Shown one piece after another: positions 43,764 through 52,668 of a DNA stretch of 64,000 bases. Under the pieces are notes generated by a model that was not told the origin of the DNA, searched no databases, and saw only the letters and a program-made list of their open reading frames with translations. This DNA is from an uncultured Cetobacterium sp. (GTDB lineage: Bacteria > Fusobacteriota > Fusobacteriia > Fusobacteriales > Fusobacteriaceae): assembly GCF_945952365.1 (NCBI RefSeq), contig NZ_CAMFHX010000010.1, positions 22,810 to 86,809 of the forward strand, in the 5' to 3' direction. Made by a program: the position numbers and the translations under genes. Position 1 is the stretch's first letter, and each line of letters begins with the position of its first letter.

Positions 43764-43821
43764 TTTAAAAACTATTTATAAAGTTTAAAAAATTGTAAAT
43801 TCATTTAAAAAGATTTATATT
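43764..43821 (+). promoter_or_regulatory. AEC-carrier promoter with three TTTAAAA direct repeats
   Basis: TTGTAA (43793-43798), 17 bp, TATATT (43816-43821). TTTAAAA occurs at 43764, 43784 and 43804, exactly 20 bp apart; the first two are extended to AAGTTTAAAA. Candidate binding sites of the divergent CitB-type regulator. Confidence 0.55.
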
Positions 43822-43867
43822 AGTTATAACGTATCTAATAGTAAATTTTATTATATAGGAGGATTTT

Positions 43868-44911
43868 ATGAATTTCAGTCAGATTTTTTCAAGTATTATC
43901 AGCAACAATAGCATCGTTGGAGCTATCTCTTCATCTGTTTTAATTATTCTTTTTGGATTCTATTTAAGAAAAAAAGAGGTTTTAACAGCAAATACCTCTA
44001 AAACACTTAGTGATGTTATTCTTTCTGCATCTCTACCAGCTTTAGCATTTAACTCGTTTATGCAAGATATCAATAAAAATAGTTTAGAACAAGGATTAAA
44101 TCTTTTAATCTGGGGATTTGCAATCTATATTATTTTAATATTTTTAACAAAAATTTTATATGTTCAATATAAAGGAGATAAAAAAGCCGTTCTTGAAGTT
44201 TTAACTATTTTCGGTTCTACTACATTCTTTGGGATTCCAATAATTGCAGCTGTTTACGGTGAACTTGGAGTTATGTATGCTTCTATCTTTAATATCGCTT
44301 ACAGAGTTTTCCTTTACTCTTACGGATATATAAAAATGTCTGGTGTTAAAGTTGATAAGAAAAATGTAGCTCAAATGTTTTTAAATCCAATTGTTTTAGC
44401 AACTTTCTTAGGGATGTTTATCTGGGGGTTCCAAAACTCTCTACCACAAATTACCGTTGCAGGTAAAGAGTATGCATTCTTAAGAATCGATAAAACAGCT
44501 TTCTGGTTATTCAGACCAATGACATACTTAGCAGCTCTTTGTTCTCCATTAGCTTGGATATCAATTGGAGCAAAACTTGCTGATATATCTCTTAAAGAAG
44601 CTTTCTCATCAAAAGATTCTTGGATATATAGCTTCATCAAAGTTTTAGGTGTTCCTGCTATAAATATAGTAGCTTTATACATCTTAAACGTGACAAATAT
44701 TTTGCCTATATCTTTTGTTGGACTTGCTACTGTTGTTATAATGATGGCAACACCTACTGCTACTGTTGCTGCAGCTTACGCAATCAAATTTGATAAAGAA
44801 TCACTTATGACATCAAATTGTTCTTTACTATCTACAGTTTTCAGTGTAGTATGTATGCCGTTATGGATTGTAATTTTAGAAGTTATAAAATCTTTAGAAA
44901 TATTTGGATAA
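43868..44911 (+). CDS. AEC-family (auxin efflux carrier/malate permease-like) transporter
   Basis: 347 residues with ten predicted membrane segments. N-terminal SVLIILFGFYLRKKEVLTANTSKTLSDVILSASLPALAFNSF and the FGSTTFFGIPIIAAVYG loop (conserved N/G-P kink between helices 4 and 5) are AEC family features; MATPTATVAAAYAIKFDKE is the second conserved loop. Bacterial AEC proteins such as MleP carry malate, lactate and other organic anions. Next to a 2-hydroxyacid dehydrogenase (20 bp apart) and a carboxylate-type two-component system, so a 2-hydroxy or 2-oxo acid is the likely cargo. RBS AGGAGG. Confidence 0.88.
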   Translation: MNFSQIFSSIISNNSIVGAISSSVLIILFGFYLRKKEVLTANTSKTLSDVILSASLPALAFNSFMQDINKNSLEQGLNLLIWGFAIYIILIFLTKILYVQYKGDKKAVLEVLTIFGSTTFFGIPIIAAVYGELGVMYASIFNIAYRVFLYSYGYIKMSGVKVDKKNVAQMFLNPIVLATFLGMFIWGFQNSLPQITVAGKEYAFLRIDKTAFWLFRPMTYLAALCSPLAWISIGAKLADISLKEAFSSKDSWIYSFIKVLGVPAINIVALYILNVTNILPISFVGLATVVIMMATPTATVAAAYAIKFDKESLMTSNCSLLSTVFSVVCMPLWIVILEVIKSLEIFG

Positions 44912-44931
44912 TAGTTTTTTAGGAGGAAACA

Positions 44932-45918
44932 ATGAAATTAATATGTTTTGGTGTTAGAAAAGTAGAACAGGAATTTTTCATAAAATTAAATAAGTTTGGT
45001 TATGAGTTAACTCTTGTCGAGGCGTTATTAAACGATGATAATATACATCTAATCAAAGGCCATGAAGCTGTAATGTTGAGAGCCAACTGTCCAGCTAATA
45101 GAAAAAATTTAGAAATCATTAAAAATTATGGTGTAGAATATCTTTTAACTAGAACTGTTGGGTATAACCATATAGATTTAGATGCCGCTAAAGAGATGGG
45201 ATTCAAGATGGCTAGAGTTCCAACTTACTCACCTAATGCTATTGCTGAACTTGCAATTACATTTGCTATGAATCTAGTTAGAAAAGGAACTTATATGATC
45301 AACAGATCAAGAGAGAAAAATTTCGTTGTCGATGAGTATATGTTCAGCAGAGAGATTAGAAACTTAACTGTTGGAGTTGTTGGAACTGGAAAAATCGGAC
45401 TTACTGCTGCTAGATTATTCAAAGGCTTAGGAGCTAAAATTTTAGCTTATGATGTGTATCCTAATGAGAATGCTAAAGATATTTTAGAATATGTTTCAAT
45501 GGATGATTTAATCAAAAATTCAGATATTATCACTCTACATTGTCCTTATATAAAGGGACAGAATGATAACTTAATCAACGATGAATTAATTTCAAAAGCT
45601 AAAGATGATGTGATTTTAATCAATACTGCAAGAGGAGAGCTACAAGATGTTGAAGCTATTCTTAGAGGATTAGAAACTGGAAAAGTTGGAGGGTATGCAA
45701 CTGACGTATTTAGCAACGAAAAAGATTTCTTCTTTAAAGATATGAAAGATAAAGAGATTGATTCTACTATTCAAAAACTTTTAGATTTATATCCAAAAGT
45801 TTTAATCACTCCACATATTGGATCATACACAGATGAGGCTTTAACAAATATGATTGAAATTTCATATGAAAACCTTGATGAATTTATAAAAAAAGGAAAT
45901 TGTGAGAATCAATTATAA
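44932..45918 (+). CDS. D-2-hydroxyacid dehydrogenase, D-lactate dehydrogenase type
   Basis: 328 residues. NAD-dependent reduction of 2-oxo acids to (R)-2-hydroxy acids. Dinucleotide site VGVVGTGKIGLTAA (about 147-160), catalytic Arg in INTARGE, Glu in DVFSNEKDFFF, and His in LITPHIGSYTDEA. TRTVGYNHIDLDAAKEMG and RVPTYSPNAIAELAI are typical of fermentative D-LDH and (R)-2-hydroxyisocaproate dehydrogenases. Pyruvate is the default substrate, while a branched or aromatic 2-oxo acid from amino acid fermentation would also fit. RBS TAGGAGGAAAC. Confidence 0.92.
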   Translation: MKLICFGVRKVEQEFFIKLNKFGYELTLVEALLNDDNIHLIKGHEAVMLRANCPANRKNLEIIKNYGVEYLLTRTVGYNHIDLDAAKEMGFKMARVPTYSPNAIAELAITFAMNLVRKGTYMINRSREKNFVVDEYMFSREIRNLTVGVVGTGKIGLTAARLFKGLGAKILAYDVYPNENAKDILEYVSMDDLIKNSDIITLHCPYIKGQNDNLINDELISKAKDDVILINTARGELQDVEAILRGLETGKVGGYATDVFSNEKDFFFKDMKDKEIDSTIQKLLDLYPKVLITPHIGSYTDEALTNMIEISYENLDEFIKKGNCENQL

Positions 45919-45921
45919 ATC

Positions 45922-45976
45922 AAAAGAACCTTTACTTTAGAGATTAGCTTCTCTAAAGTTAAAGGTTCTTTTTTTT
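45922..45976. terminator. Strong bidirectional terminator
   Basis: 22-bp stem 45922-45943 with 45950-45972, one bulged T, T-run after; ends both the dehydrogenase and DJ-1 genes. Confidence 0.92.
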
Positions 45977-46661
45977 ATTTAGAATAAAGTTCTTCTATAA
46001 TTTTTTCAGCAAGAGGAATTCCCGAAGCTGGATTTTGCCCTGTAAAAATAGAGCCATCAATAACAACATAAGGTTTAAAATTATCCTCTGTTTTAAAGTA
46101 AACTCCTCCGACTTCTTCTATTTTACTCTCTAAAAGAAACGGAACTACATCTTGAAGTCCAACTGCAACTTCTTCTGAATTTGAAAACCCTGTAATATTT
46201 CTACCTTTAATCAAAGGCTCTCCTGTTCTATGATTTATTCCTTTTAACAATGCTGCTGTTCCATGACACACTGCTCCAACTATTTTTCCATTATTAAAAA
46301 AATCTGAAACTAGCTTTCCATTTTGCTTATCTTCAGCTAAATCCCACATTGGTCCATGTCCTCCAGGATAGAAAATAACATCATACTGATGAAAATCAAT
46401 TTTATCTAATTTTACAGTATTCTCTAATATATCCATATCGTCTTCTAAAAATATTTTTACAAAAGGATTTGAATGAGACTCTTCTAAACTTGAAGTATCA
46501 ATCGGAACCTTTCCTCCTTTTGGAGAAGCTACTGTTATCTCTATACCTCTATTTTTAAAAGTGAAATACGGTTCTGCAAATTCAGAAAGCCATAGCCCTG
46601 TTTTTCTTCCAGTATTTCCTAAATCTTCGTGTGATGTAACTACAAATAATATTTTTTTCAT
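45975..46661 (-). CDS. DJ-1/PfpI superfamily protein (Hsp31/glyoxalase III-like)
   Basis: 228 residues. Opens KILFVVTSHEDLGNTGRKTGLWLSEFAEPY and IEITVASPKGGKVPID, characteristic of the class I glutamine-amidotransferase-like Hsp31/YhbO-type group. The nucleophile elbow is VGAVCHGTAALL (Cys about 136), with DVIFYPGGHGPMWDL providing the conserved Glu/Asp-Pro-Gly-Gly pocket. Relatives act as methylglyoxal hydratases (glyoxalase III) or chaperones; which applies is not decidable here. Monocistronic, RBS AGGAGG. Confidence 0.9.
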   Translation of the reverse strand: MKKILFVVTSHEDLGNTGRKTGLWLSEFAEPYFTFKNRGIEITVASPKGGKVPIDTSSLEESHSNPFVKIFLEDDMDILENTVKLDKIDFHQYDVIFYPGGHGPMWDLAEDKQNGKLVSDFFNNGKIVGAVCHGTAALLKGINHRTGEPLIKGRNITGFSNSEEVAVGLQDVVPFLLESKIEEVGGVYFKTEDNFKPYVVIDGSIFTGQNPASGIPLAEKIIEELYSK

Positions 46662-46802
46662 AAAATACCTCCTAAAAAGCTAAAAATTTTTACGGCATAT
46701 TTAAATATACTTCATGAAAAAAATAAATCCTTTATTCTACAATTACTATGTTATTCTTAATCAAAAAGTGACAAACTACTGAATCTTTTGTCTTTTATTT
46801 GT

Positions 46803-47867
46803 CTAAAAACTTTCTATGGTTTCTTTTGTTAATTTTTCTAATATTTTCTTCCCAAAAAGAATAGCATCTCTATAGTCCTTTACAGATGCATAGGTATAGT
46901 GTGTATGCACGTATCTCGTCGGTATTCCTATAACTACAGTTGGAATACTTTTTTCTGCTATATGGTATTTCCCACCATTTGTACTTCCTCCACTTCTTGC
47001 TATAACTTGGTATTTTATTTCATTTTCAGTTGCTACTTTTTTTACAAATTCCTGAACTCTAGGATTTGATACCATACCTGCATCTAAAACTCTAAATTGA
47101 ATACCTTTTCCTATAGCTCCTTTAGATGAAAAACTATCTTTAAATGTATCATCTGCTGGTGAACCTTCAAATATAATTGCAAAATCTGGTTTTACTGTAT
47201 TTGCAGCTACCACTGCTCCTCTTAATCCAACTTCCTCTTGTGAACTTATAACTCCTACTGGAGTCACATCAATTGTAGAGTTTTTTGTCTCTTTCAATAT
47301 TTCCATTACAATAGCACACCCTAATCTATTATCAAAAGCTTTTCCTCTTACAACATCTATTTTTTCATCATAAGAAAACTGTACATCAGGTGTAATCGGA
47401 TTCCCAACTTCTATTCCATACAAGTTCACCGTTTCTTCGTATGAACTTGTTCCTATATCTATTACCAACTCATCCATTTTAGGTAATCTCGCCTTCTCTT
47501 CTATTGTCATAAAATGTGGCGGTTTTGAAGAAACAACCCCTTTTATGTATTCACCTTTAAAATTTTTTATAACAACCGAATGTGCTGGAATATTTGTAAT
47601 ATGCCAACCACCTAAAGGCAAAAAGCTTATTGTTCCATTTGCTTTAATTCCCTCTACAATAAAACCAACCTCATCACTATGACAATCCAAAGCTACGATT
47701 GGCTTTGATTCTACTTCATCTTTATTTTTTATATAAAGATTATTTATTGAGTCTCTTATACAGCTAAATTCATTCATCTCTTTTCTTATAAAATCTACCA
47801 CATCATGCTCATGTCCCGGTGCTCCATGTAAATTTGATAATTTTTCTAATAATTTAATTTTATTCAT
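46803..47867 (-). CDS. M42-family metallo-aminopeptidase
   Basis: 354 residues. Metal and catalytic residues: ALDCHSDEVGF (H, D), KAFDNRLGCAIV (bridging D), SSQEEVGLRGA (Glu pair), IIFEGSPADD (ligand Glu) and TRYVHTHYTYA (H). Typical TET-like or FrvX-like aminopeptidase acting on imported peptides in the cytoplasm. Follows a peptide-binding lipoprotein gene by 19 bp, the same order as the 33935-36551 pair, so the two loci are paralogous modules; the two peptidases differ substantially in sequence. RBS GGGGAGAGTG. Confidence 0.93.
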   Translation of the reverse strand: MNKIKLLEKLSNLHGAPGHEHDVVDFIRKEMNEFSCIRDSINNLYIKNKDEVESKPIVALDCHSDEVGFIVEGIKANGTISFLPLGGWHITNIPAHSVVIKNFKGEYIKGVVSSKPPHFMTIEEKARLPKMDELVIDIGTSSYEETVNLYGIEVGNPITPDVQFSYDEKIDVVRGKAFDNRLGCAIVMEILKETKNSTIDVTPVGVISSQEEVGLRGAVVAANTVKPDFAIIFEGSPADDTFKDSFSSKGAIGKGIQFRVLDAGMVSNPRVQEFVKKVATENEIKYQVIARSGGSTNGGKYHIAEKSIPTVVIGIPTRYVHTHYTYASVKDYRDAILFGKKILEKLTKETIESF

Positions 47868-47886
47868 TTTTCACTCTCCCCTCTAT

Positions 47887-49380
47887 TTAAAACTCATATT
47901 TATAAAATTCTGGATATCCTGTTGCCGAAATATTTTTTAAAGATGTTGTAGCTCCATAAACAACATTTCCATGATATAACGGTATCAATGGAACCTCATC
48001 GTCTAAGATATCTTGAATAGCTATATAATACTCTTTTCTCTTATCATTGTCACTCTCTTTTCTTGCCATTTCTAGCAGTTCATCAACCTTTGAATTTGAA
48101 TAAAATGTTCTATTTCCATTACTTCCAAGTTGACTACTATGAATATTAGGATAATAACCGTAATCTGCATCATAAGTTGATGGACCCCATCCCATTATGA
48201 ACATATCTGTATTTCCAGAACCAGTTTGAGATAAAAAAGCTCCCCATTCTAATAGTTCAATTTCTAAATTTACTCCAATCTTCTTTAACTGATCTTGAAC
48301 TATTGTTGCAACTTGAACTCTTTCTGGACTACTTACTGCTATTTTTAATTTAGTTCCCACTAATCCATTTTCTTCTAACATTTTTTTTGCTCTTTCTGAA
48401 TTAAACTCACTTTCATTCTTGTTTTGATTATATCCAAATACTGGAGGCGATAAAAATTGATTCGCAATTTTGGTTTTTCCTAGATATATACTGTCCACTA
48501 TACTTTGTTTATCTACAGCTAAAGCGATGGCTTGTCTTAAAATTTTATTTGATAATGTCGGTGATTTTACATTTAATCCTATATATCCTGTTGTAGTTGA
48601 AGGAGCTGAATAAACTTTTAACTTTCCATCCTTTTCTAAGTTATTCCAAGAGATTGCGGGAATATCAAGAGACATATCAATTTCTCCTGTTTCTAATCCT
48701 ATTACTCTACTATTTTCTTCGGGAACAGCTTTTATAACTACAGTTTTTATGCTTGGAGACCCTTTATAGTAATTCTGATTTGATGATAAAGTTATATTAT
48801 CTCCTATTGCCCACGTTTCAACTTTATATGGTCCTGTTGCTATCGGATTTTCAAAATACTTAGTTTCATCTTTCAGAACTTCTTTTCTATTTATTATCGA
48901 TGACGACTTATGACTTAAATGATTTAAAAGAGGTGAAAATGGCTCTTCTGTTATAATTTTAAATTCATTATCTGATATTATCACAATATCTTTTATCATT
49001 TTGTAAAGATGAGCTACTTTTGGATTTCCTTTTGCTCTTTCTATTGTAAATTTTACATCTTCTGAAGTCAAAGTATCACCATTAGTAAATTTTATATCTT
49101 TTTTTAATTTTATATCAAATGTCTTATCATCTATTTTTTTATATTCTTCAACTAAACTAGGTATTGCAGTTCCTGTTTTTTCATCTATTTCAAATAGCCT
49201 ATCATATATCTGTGTTATCGCTACTTGAGAATAATTATCTGTAGAGTTTTGTGGATCTAGAGTTTTTGGATCACTTAGTTGCGCAAAAACAAGTTTATCT
49301 TTTTTTTCATTTTTTTTCTCCGCACAGCCCCCTAATAATACTAAACTTAATGCTAAAGTAATACTTAATAATCTTTTCAT
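47887..49380 (-). CDS. Peptide-binding lipoprotein (SBP family 5)
   Basis: 497 residues. Lipobox LLGGC (Cys19), Lys/Glu linker, then FAQLSDPKTLDPQNSTDNYSQVAITQIYDRLFEIDEK, KLKKDIKFTNGDTLTSEDVKFTIERAKG, NPIATGPYKVETWAIGDNITL and a C-terminal MGWGPSTYDADYGYYPNIHSSQ block. Intact paralogue of the interrupted gene at 35031-36551. No permease or ATPase genes adjoin it, so it probably feeds a peptide permease encoded elsewhere. In an operon with the M42 peptidase. Confidence 0.92.
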   Translation of the reverse strand: MKRLLSITLALSLVLLGGCAEKKNEKKDKLVFAQLSDPKTLDPQNSTDNYSQVAITQIYDRLFEIDEKTGTAIPSLVEEYKKIDDKTFDIKLKKDIKFTNGDTLTSEDVKFTIERAKGNPKVAHLYKMIKDIVIISDNEFKIITEEPFSPLLNHLSHKSSSIINRKEVLKDETKYFENPIATGPYKVETWAIGDNITLSSNQNYYKGSPSIKTVVIKAVPEENSRVIGLETGEIDMSLDIPAISWNNLEKDGKLKVYSAPSTTTGYIGLNVKSPTLSNKILRQAIALAVDKQSIVDSIYLGKTKIANQFLSPPVFGYNQNKNESEFNSERAKKMLEENGLVGTKLKIAVSSPERVQVATIVQDQLKKIGVNLEIELLEWGAFLSQTGSGNTDMFIMGWGPSTYDADYGYYPNIHSSQLGSNGNRTFYSNSKVDELLEMARKESDNDKRKEYYIAIQDILDDEVPLIPLYHGNVVYGATTSLKNISATGYPEFYKYEF

Positions 49381-49583
49381 TTAAACCTCCCAAAAAAGTA
49401 TTTAATAAATAATACTACGTTCTTTTTTGAAAATCAATTTTTATTTTTTATTTTTATGAAAAAATTAAAGATATTTTAAATGTGTATTTTTTTATTTTAA
49501 AACAGGAAAAATAAGTTTATTCAGGTAAAAAGTGATTGTAAAATAACAATTATTTTTTACAATAAAAAACACGAGGTGGAGTC
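49381..49583 (+). promoter_or_regulatory. Efflux operon control region with promoter-overlapping inverted repeat
   Basis: TTGTAA (49536-49541), 16 bp, TACAAT (49558-49563). The same bases form a 9-bp perfect inverted repeat ATTGTAAAA / TTTTACAAT (49535-49543 and 49555-49563), so a dimeric repressor could cover the whole promoter. Caveat: the -35 and -10 consensus boxes are themselves partly complementary. The rest of this spacer shows nothing. Confidence 0.5.
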
Positions 49584-50714
49584 ATGAAAGAAATTAAACT
49601 TTTAGAACAATTAAAAAAAATAGATGTAAAATATCTATTTGGAGTAGGAATACTAGCTCTCCTTTTCTACTTTATAGCTGATTATATTATCAGTAAAAAA
49701 GAGGATAAAGTATACTTTGGTGTTTTAGAAATAGATAAGATAAATATCTCTTCAGAATTACTCGGCAAAATTGAAACAGTATATATAAAAGACGGTGACT
49801 ACGTAAAAAAAGGACAGTTATTAATCTCTATAAATAACAAAGAAAGCAGATTAAAAGTGGAAAATAGTGAGCTCTCTGTAAAATCTTCTAAGAATCAACT
49901 TCAAAAAACACTAGATGGCACTCGTGAAGAGCAGATATCATCACAAAAAGAGATTGTTAAGCAATTAGAAAGTCAAATTATTCAAGGAAAACAAAATCTA
50001 ATTATACTTACAAGTGCTTATAAGTTTTCTACCTCAAATCTAGAAAATAAAAAGAAAATTTATTTTGATACAAAAGATTTATTTGAGAAAAAGTTTGAAA
50101 GTCAGTATGCATTTGATATTGCAAAGTTAAATTTTGAAAGTGCACAAAATCAATTTACTACTGCTCAAAATAATTTGGAAAATGGTAAGCAAACCTTGAT
50201 TGCTCTTAATGCACAAAAAAATGCTGCTGAAGACAACCTTAGATATCTAATTAATGGATTTTCTCAAAGAGATATTGAAGCTGATAAATTAAAAATAGCC
50301 TCTTCTGAAAAAGGATTAGAATTAACTAAAATATATGCTGAAAAAAATACTCTTACAGCACCTATTGACGGTATCGTAGAAACTGTTAATTTAAAAATAG
50401 GTGAAGTTATTAATCCTGGAATTGCTGCTGTTACTATGCTTGATAACAATAATATCTGGACTAAGATATATATTCCTGAAAAGCTTCTTCCTTCTGTAAA
50501 ACTTGGACAAAAAGTTAAATTAAATAGTGATTTTATAGATAAAGAATATGATGGAGAAATTATTTATATTGCATCTGATTCAGAGTTTACACCTATGAAT
50601 ATAGTTACAAAGAAAGATCGTCTAAAATTAGTTTATGAATTAAAAATTAAGCTTTTAAACAATGATGATAAATTAAAAAGTGGAATGCTTGTGGGAGTTG
50701 ATTTGGGATTATGA
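49584..50714 (+). CDS. HlyD-family membrane fusion protein
   Basis: 376 residues. One N-terminal membrane anchor (about 20-37), a lipoyl half-motif (ELLGKIETVYIKDGDYVKKGQLLISINNKE), a long coiled coil (about 90-235, rich in Q/E/K/N), the second lipoyl half and a beta-barrel domain (LTAPIDGIVETVNLKIGEVINPGIAAVTML, then IPEKLLPSVKLGQKVKL). Periplasmic adaptor linking an ABC pump to a TolC-type channel. First gene of a four-gene operon; the stop overlaps the ATPase start by 4 bp (ATGA). Most like YbhG/EmrA-type adaptors. Confidence 0.92.
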   Translation: MKEIKLLEQLKKIDVKYLFGVGILALLFYFIADYIISKKEDKVYFGVLEIDKINISSELLGKIETVYIKDGDYVKKGQLLISINNKESRLKVENSELSVKSSKNQLQKTLDGTREEQISSQKEIVKQLESQIIQGKQNLIILTSAYKFSTSNLENKKKIYFDTKDLFEKKFESQYAFDIAKLNFESAQNQFTTAQNNLENGKQTLIALNAQKNAAEDNLRYLINGFSQRDIEADKLKIASSEKGLELTKIYAEKNTLTAPIDGIVETVNLKIGEVINPGIAAVTMLDNNNIWTKIYIPEKLLPSVKLGQKVKLNSDFIDKEYDGEIIYIASDSEFTPMNIVTKKDRLKLVYELKIKLLNNDDKLKSGMLVGVDLGL

Positions 50715-51523
50715 ATACTGAAAATTCAAAAATTGAATATGCAATAGAGATTAAAAACTTAACTAAGAGATTTGAAAAATATACCGCTGTTGATTCTCTA
50801 AGTTTTAATATCCCTAAAGGAGTTATCTTTGGTTTTCTCGGACCTAACGGAAGTGGAAAATCTACAACTATTAGAATGATTTGTGGTGTACTAACTCCTA
50901 CATCTGGGGAGGGAAAAGTTTTAGGTTACGATTTAAAAAGTAATCCTGAGAAAATAAAATCAAAAATTGGATATATGTCACAAAAATTTAGCCTTTACGA
51001 AGATTTAACTATTGAAGAAAATCTAACTTTCTATGGAGAAATTTACTCTATTCCAAAAGAACATTTGAGCGAACGAATCGAAGAGGTTATAAAAATGTTA
51101 AATCTAAATGAAAAAAGAGATGTCTTATCAAAAAATCTTTCGGGTGGATGGAAACAAAGATTAGCCTTGGGTTGTGCCATTATTCATAAGCCAGAACTTC
51201 TTATTCTAGATGAACCTACAGCTGGAGTTGACCCTGTTGCAAGAAGAGAATTTTGGACTACAATAAAAGATCTTATCAAAAATGGAGATATCACAGTTTT
51301 AGCTACAACTCATTATATGGATGAAGCTTCTGTTTGTGATGTTATTGGATTTATTTTTGAAGGAAAACTTGTTGTTATTGATACTCCTAAAAATCTATAT
51401 AAAAAGTACAACACTGATAATCTTGAAGATATCTTTATTATCTATGTTAAAGAACTTTCTCATAAAGAGGTTATCTCATCTTTTGATCAACTAAAACATA
51501 AGGATTCTAAAACGGAGGAATAA
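50711..51523 (+). CDS. ABC-2 exporter ATP-binding protein (YbhF/DrrA-like)
   Basis: 270 residues, one nucleotide-binding domain. Walker A GPNGSGKST, Q-loop YMSQKFSLYEDLTIEENL, signature NLSGGWKQRLALGCAI, Walker B LLILDEPTAGVDPVARR, switch His in LATTHYMDEA. The Q-loop and YMSQ/SLYEDLT style match the drug/antibiotic exporter group (DrrA, YbhF). YbhF has two NBDs; this one is single, so it must work as a homodimer. In operon, 4-bp overlap with the adaptor and 2 bp from the permease. Confidence 0.94.
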   Translation: MNTENSKIEYAIEIKNLTKRFEKYTAVDSLSFNIPKGVIFGFLGPNGSGKSTTIRMICGVLTPTSGEGKVLGYDLKSNPEKIKSKIGYMSQKFSLYEDLTIEENLTFYGEIYSIPKEHLSERIEEVIKMLNLNEKRDVLSKNLSGGWKQRLALGCAIIHKPELLILDEPTAGVDPVARREFWTTIKDLIKNGDITVLATTHYMDEASVCDVIGFIFEGKLVVIDTPKNLYKKYNTDNLEDIFIIYVKELSHKEVISSFDQLKHKDSKTEE

Positions 51524-51525
51524 AA

Positions 51526-52650
51526 ATGATCAATATAAATCGTATTCTAACCATTGCTAAAAAAGAGGTTATTCATATAAAAAGAGACCGAGCAAGTTTA
51601 GTTATAGCTTTAATTTTGCCAATTTTCCTTTTACTTTTATTCGGTTTTGCTGTAAGTTCTGATGTTGATAATTTAAAACTCTCAGTCTACGATGGTAGTA
51701 AAACTGTGGAAAGTAGGGAACTCATAAATAAACTGAATAACTCAACCTATTTAAAAGTTTATGAATATGTCGATACTCCAGATGCAGTTGAAAGAAGTCT
51801 TGACTATGGTCGAACAAAAATTGGAGTTATTATCCCTGACTACTTCACTAAAAAGCTACGTAAAGGTGAAGCTACAGATGTTCAATTTTTAATAGATGGC
51901 TCTGATCCGTATATAGCTAAAACTGCTACATCATACTCTTCACAGATTGTTAATCATTATTCTCAATTAACATTCTCAAATAACATTAATCATAAAAATA
52001 ATTCTTCAGTTATAAAGCCTTATAATCTACTTCTATATAATCCAACTTTAGAAAGTAGTAAGTTTAATATCCCCGGAATCATCGGTCTAATTTTACAAAA
52101 TATAACAATTATGTTAACTGCTTTTTCAATTGTTAGGGAGAAAGAAAAAGGAACTATTGAGCAACTTATCATGACTCCTATCTCTCCTTTAGAACTTGTA
52201 GTTGGAAAGATTACACCATATGTTTTTCTTGCTTTTTTTGAGTTAGATATTACTTTGATTCTTGGAAAAATTATATTTGGTGTTGACATTAAAGGAAGCC
52301 TGATTCTTTTAATTTTTTTAGGAACTATATTTTTAACTTCATCATTGGCTATCGGAATATTTATATCTACAATATCAAATACTCAACTTGAAGCTATGCA
52401 CCTATCTTTGGCGTATTTACTTCCAAGTGTTATTCTTTCAGGTTTTGTTTTTCCACGAGAAGCGATGCCTAAAATCATCTATTTTATAAGTTGCTTTATT
52501 CCTCTAACATATTTTAATGAGATTCTGAGAGGCATTATATTAAAAGGTGTTGGAATAAGAGAACTTCTTCAGCCTATAGCTGCACTTATGACTTTAATTA
52601 TTATTATAATTATAGTTTCGATTAAAAAGTTCAAAAAAACATTAGATTAA
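51526..52650 (+). CDS. ABC-2 family exporter permease
   Basis: 374 residues with the YbhS/YbhR/YhhJ layout: first helix about 22-43 (ASLVIALILPIFLLLLFGFAVSSDV), a large periplasmic domain (about 45-175), then five C-terminal helices including MLTAFSIVREKEKGTIEQLIMTPISPLELVVGKITPYVFLAF, the ABC-2 signature. Only one permease gene is present, unlike the two in ybhSR, so a homodimer is likely. Role: export of a drug, lipid or peptide together with the adaptor and channel. RBS CGGAGGAA. Confidence 0.93.
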   Translation: MININRILTIAKKEVIHIKRDRASLVIALILPIFLLLLFGFAVSSDVDNLKLSVYDGSKTVESRELINKLNNSTYLKVYEYVDTPDAVERSLDYGRTKIGVIIPDYFTKKLRKGEATDVQFLIDGSDPYIAKTATSYSSQIVNHYSQLTFSNNINHKNNSSVIKPYNLLLYNPTLESSKFNIPGIIGLILQNITIMLTAFSIVREKEKGTIEQLIMTPISPLELVVGKITPYVFLAFFELDITLILGKIIFGVDIKGSLILLIFLGTIFLTSSLAIGIFISTISNTQLEAMHLSLAYLLPSVILSGFVFPREAMPKIIYFISCFIPLTYFNEILRGIILKGVGIRELLQPIAALMTLIIIIIIVSIKKFKKTLD

Positions 52651-52668
52651 GAAAAGGAGAACCGAACT

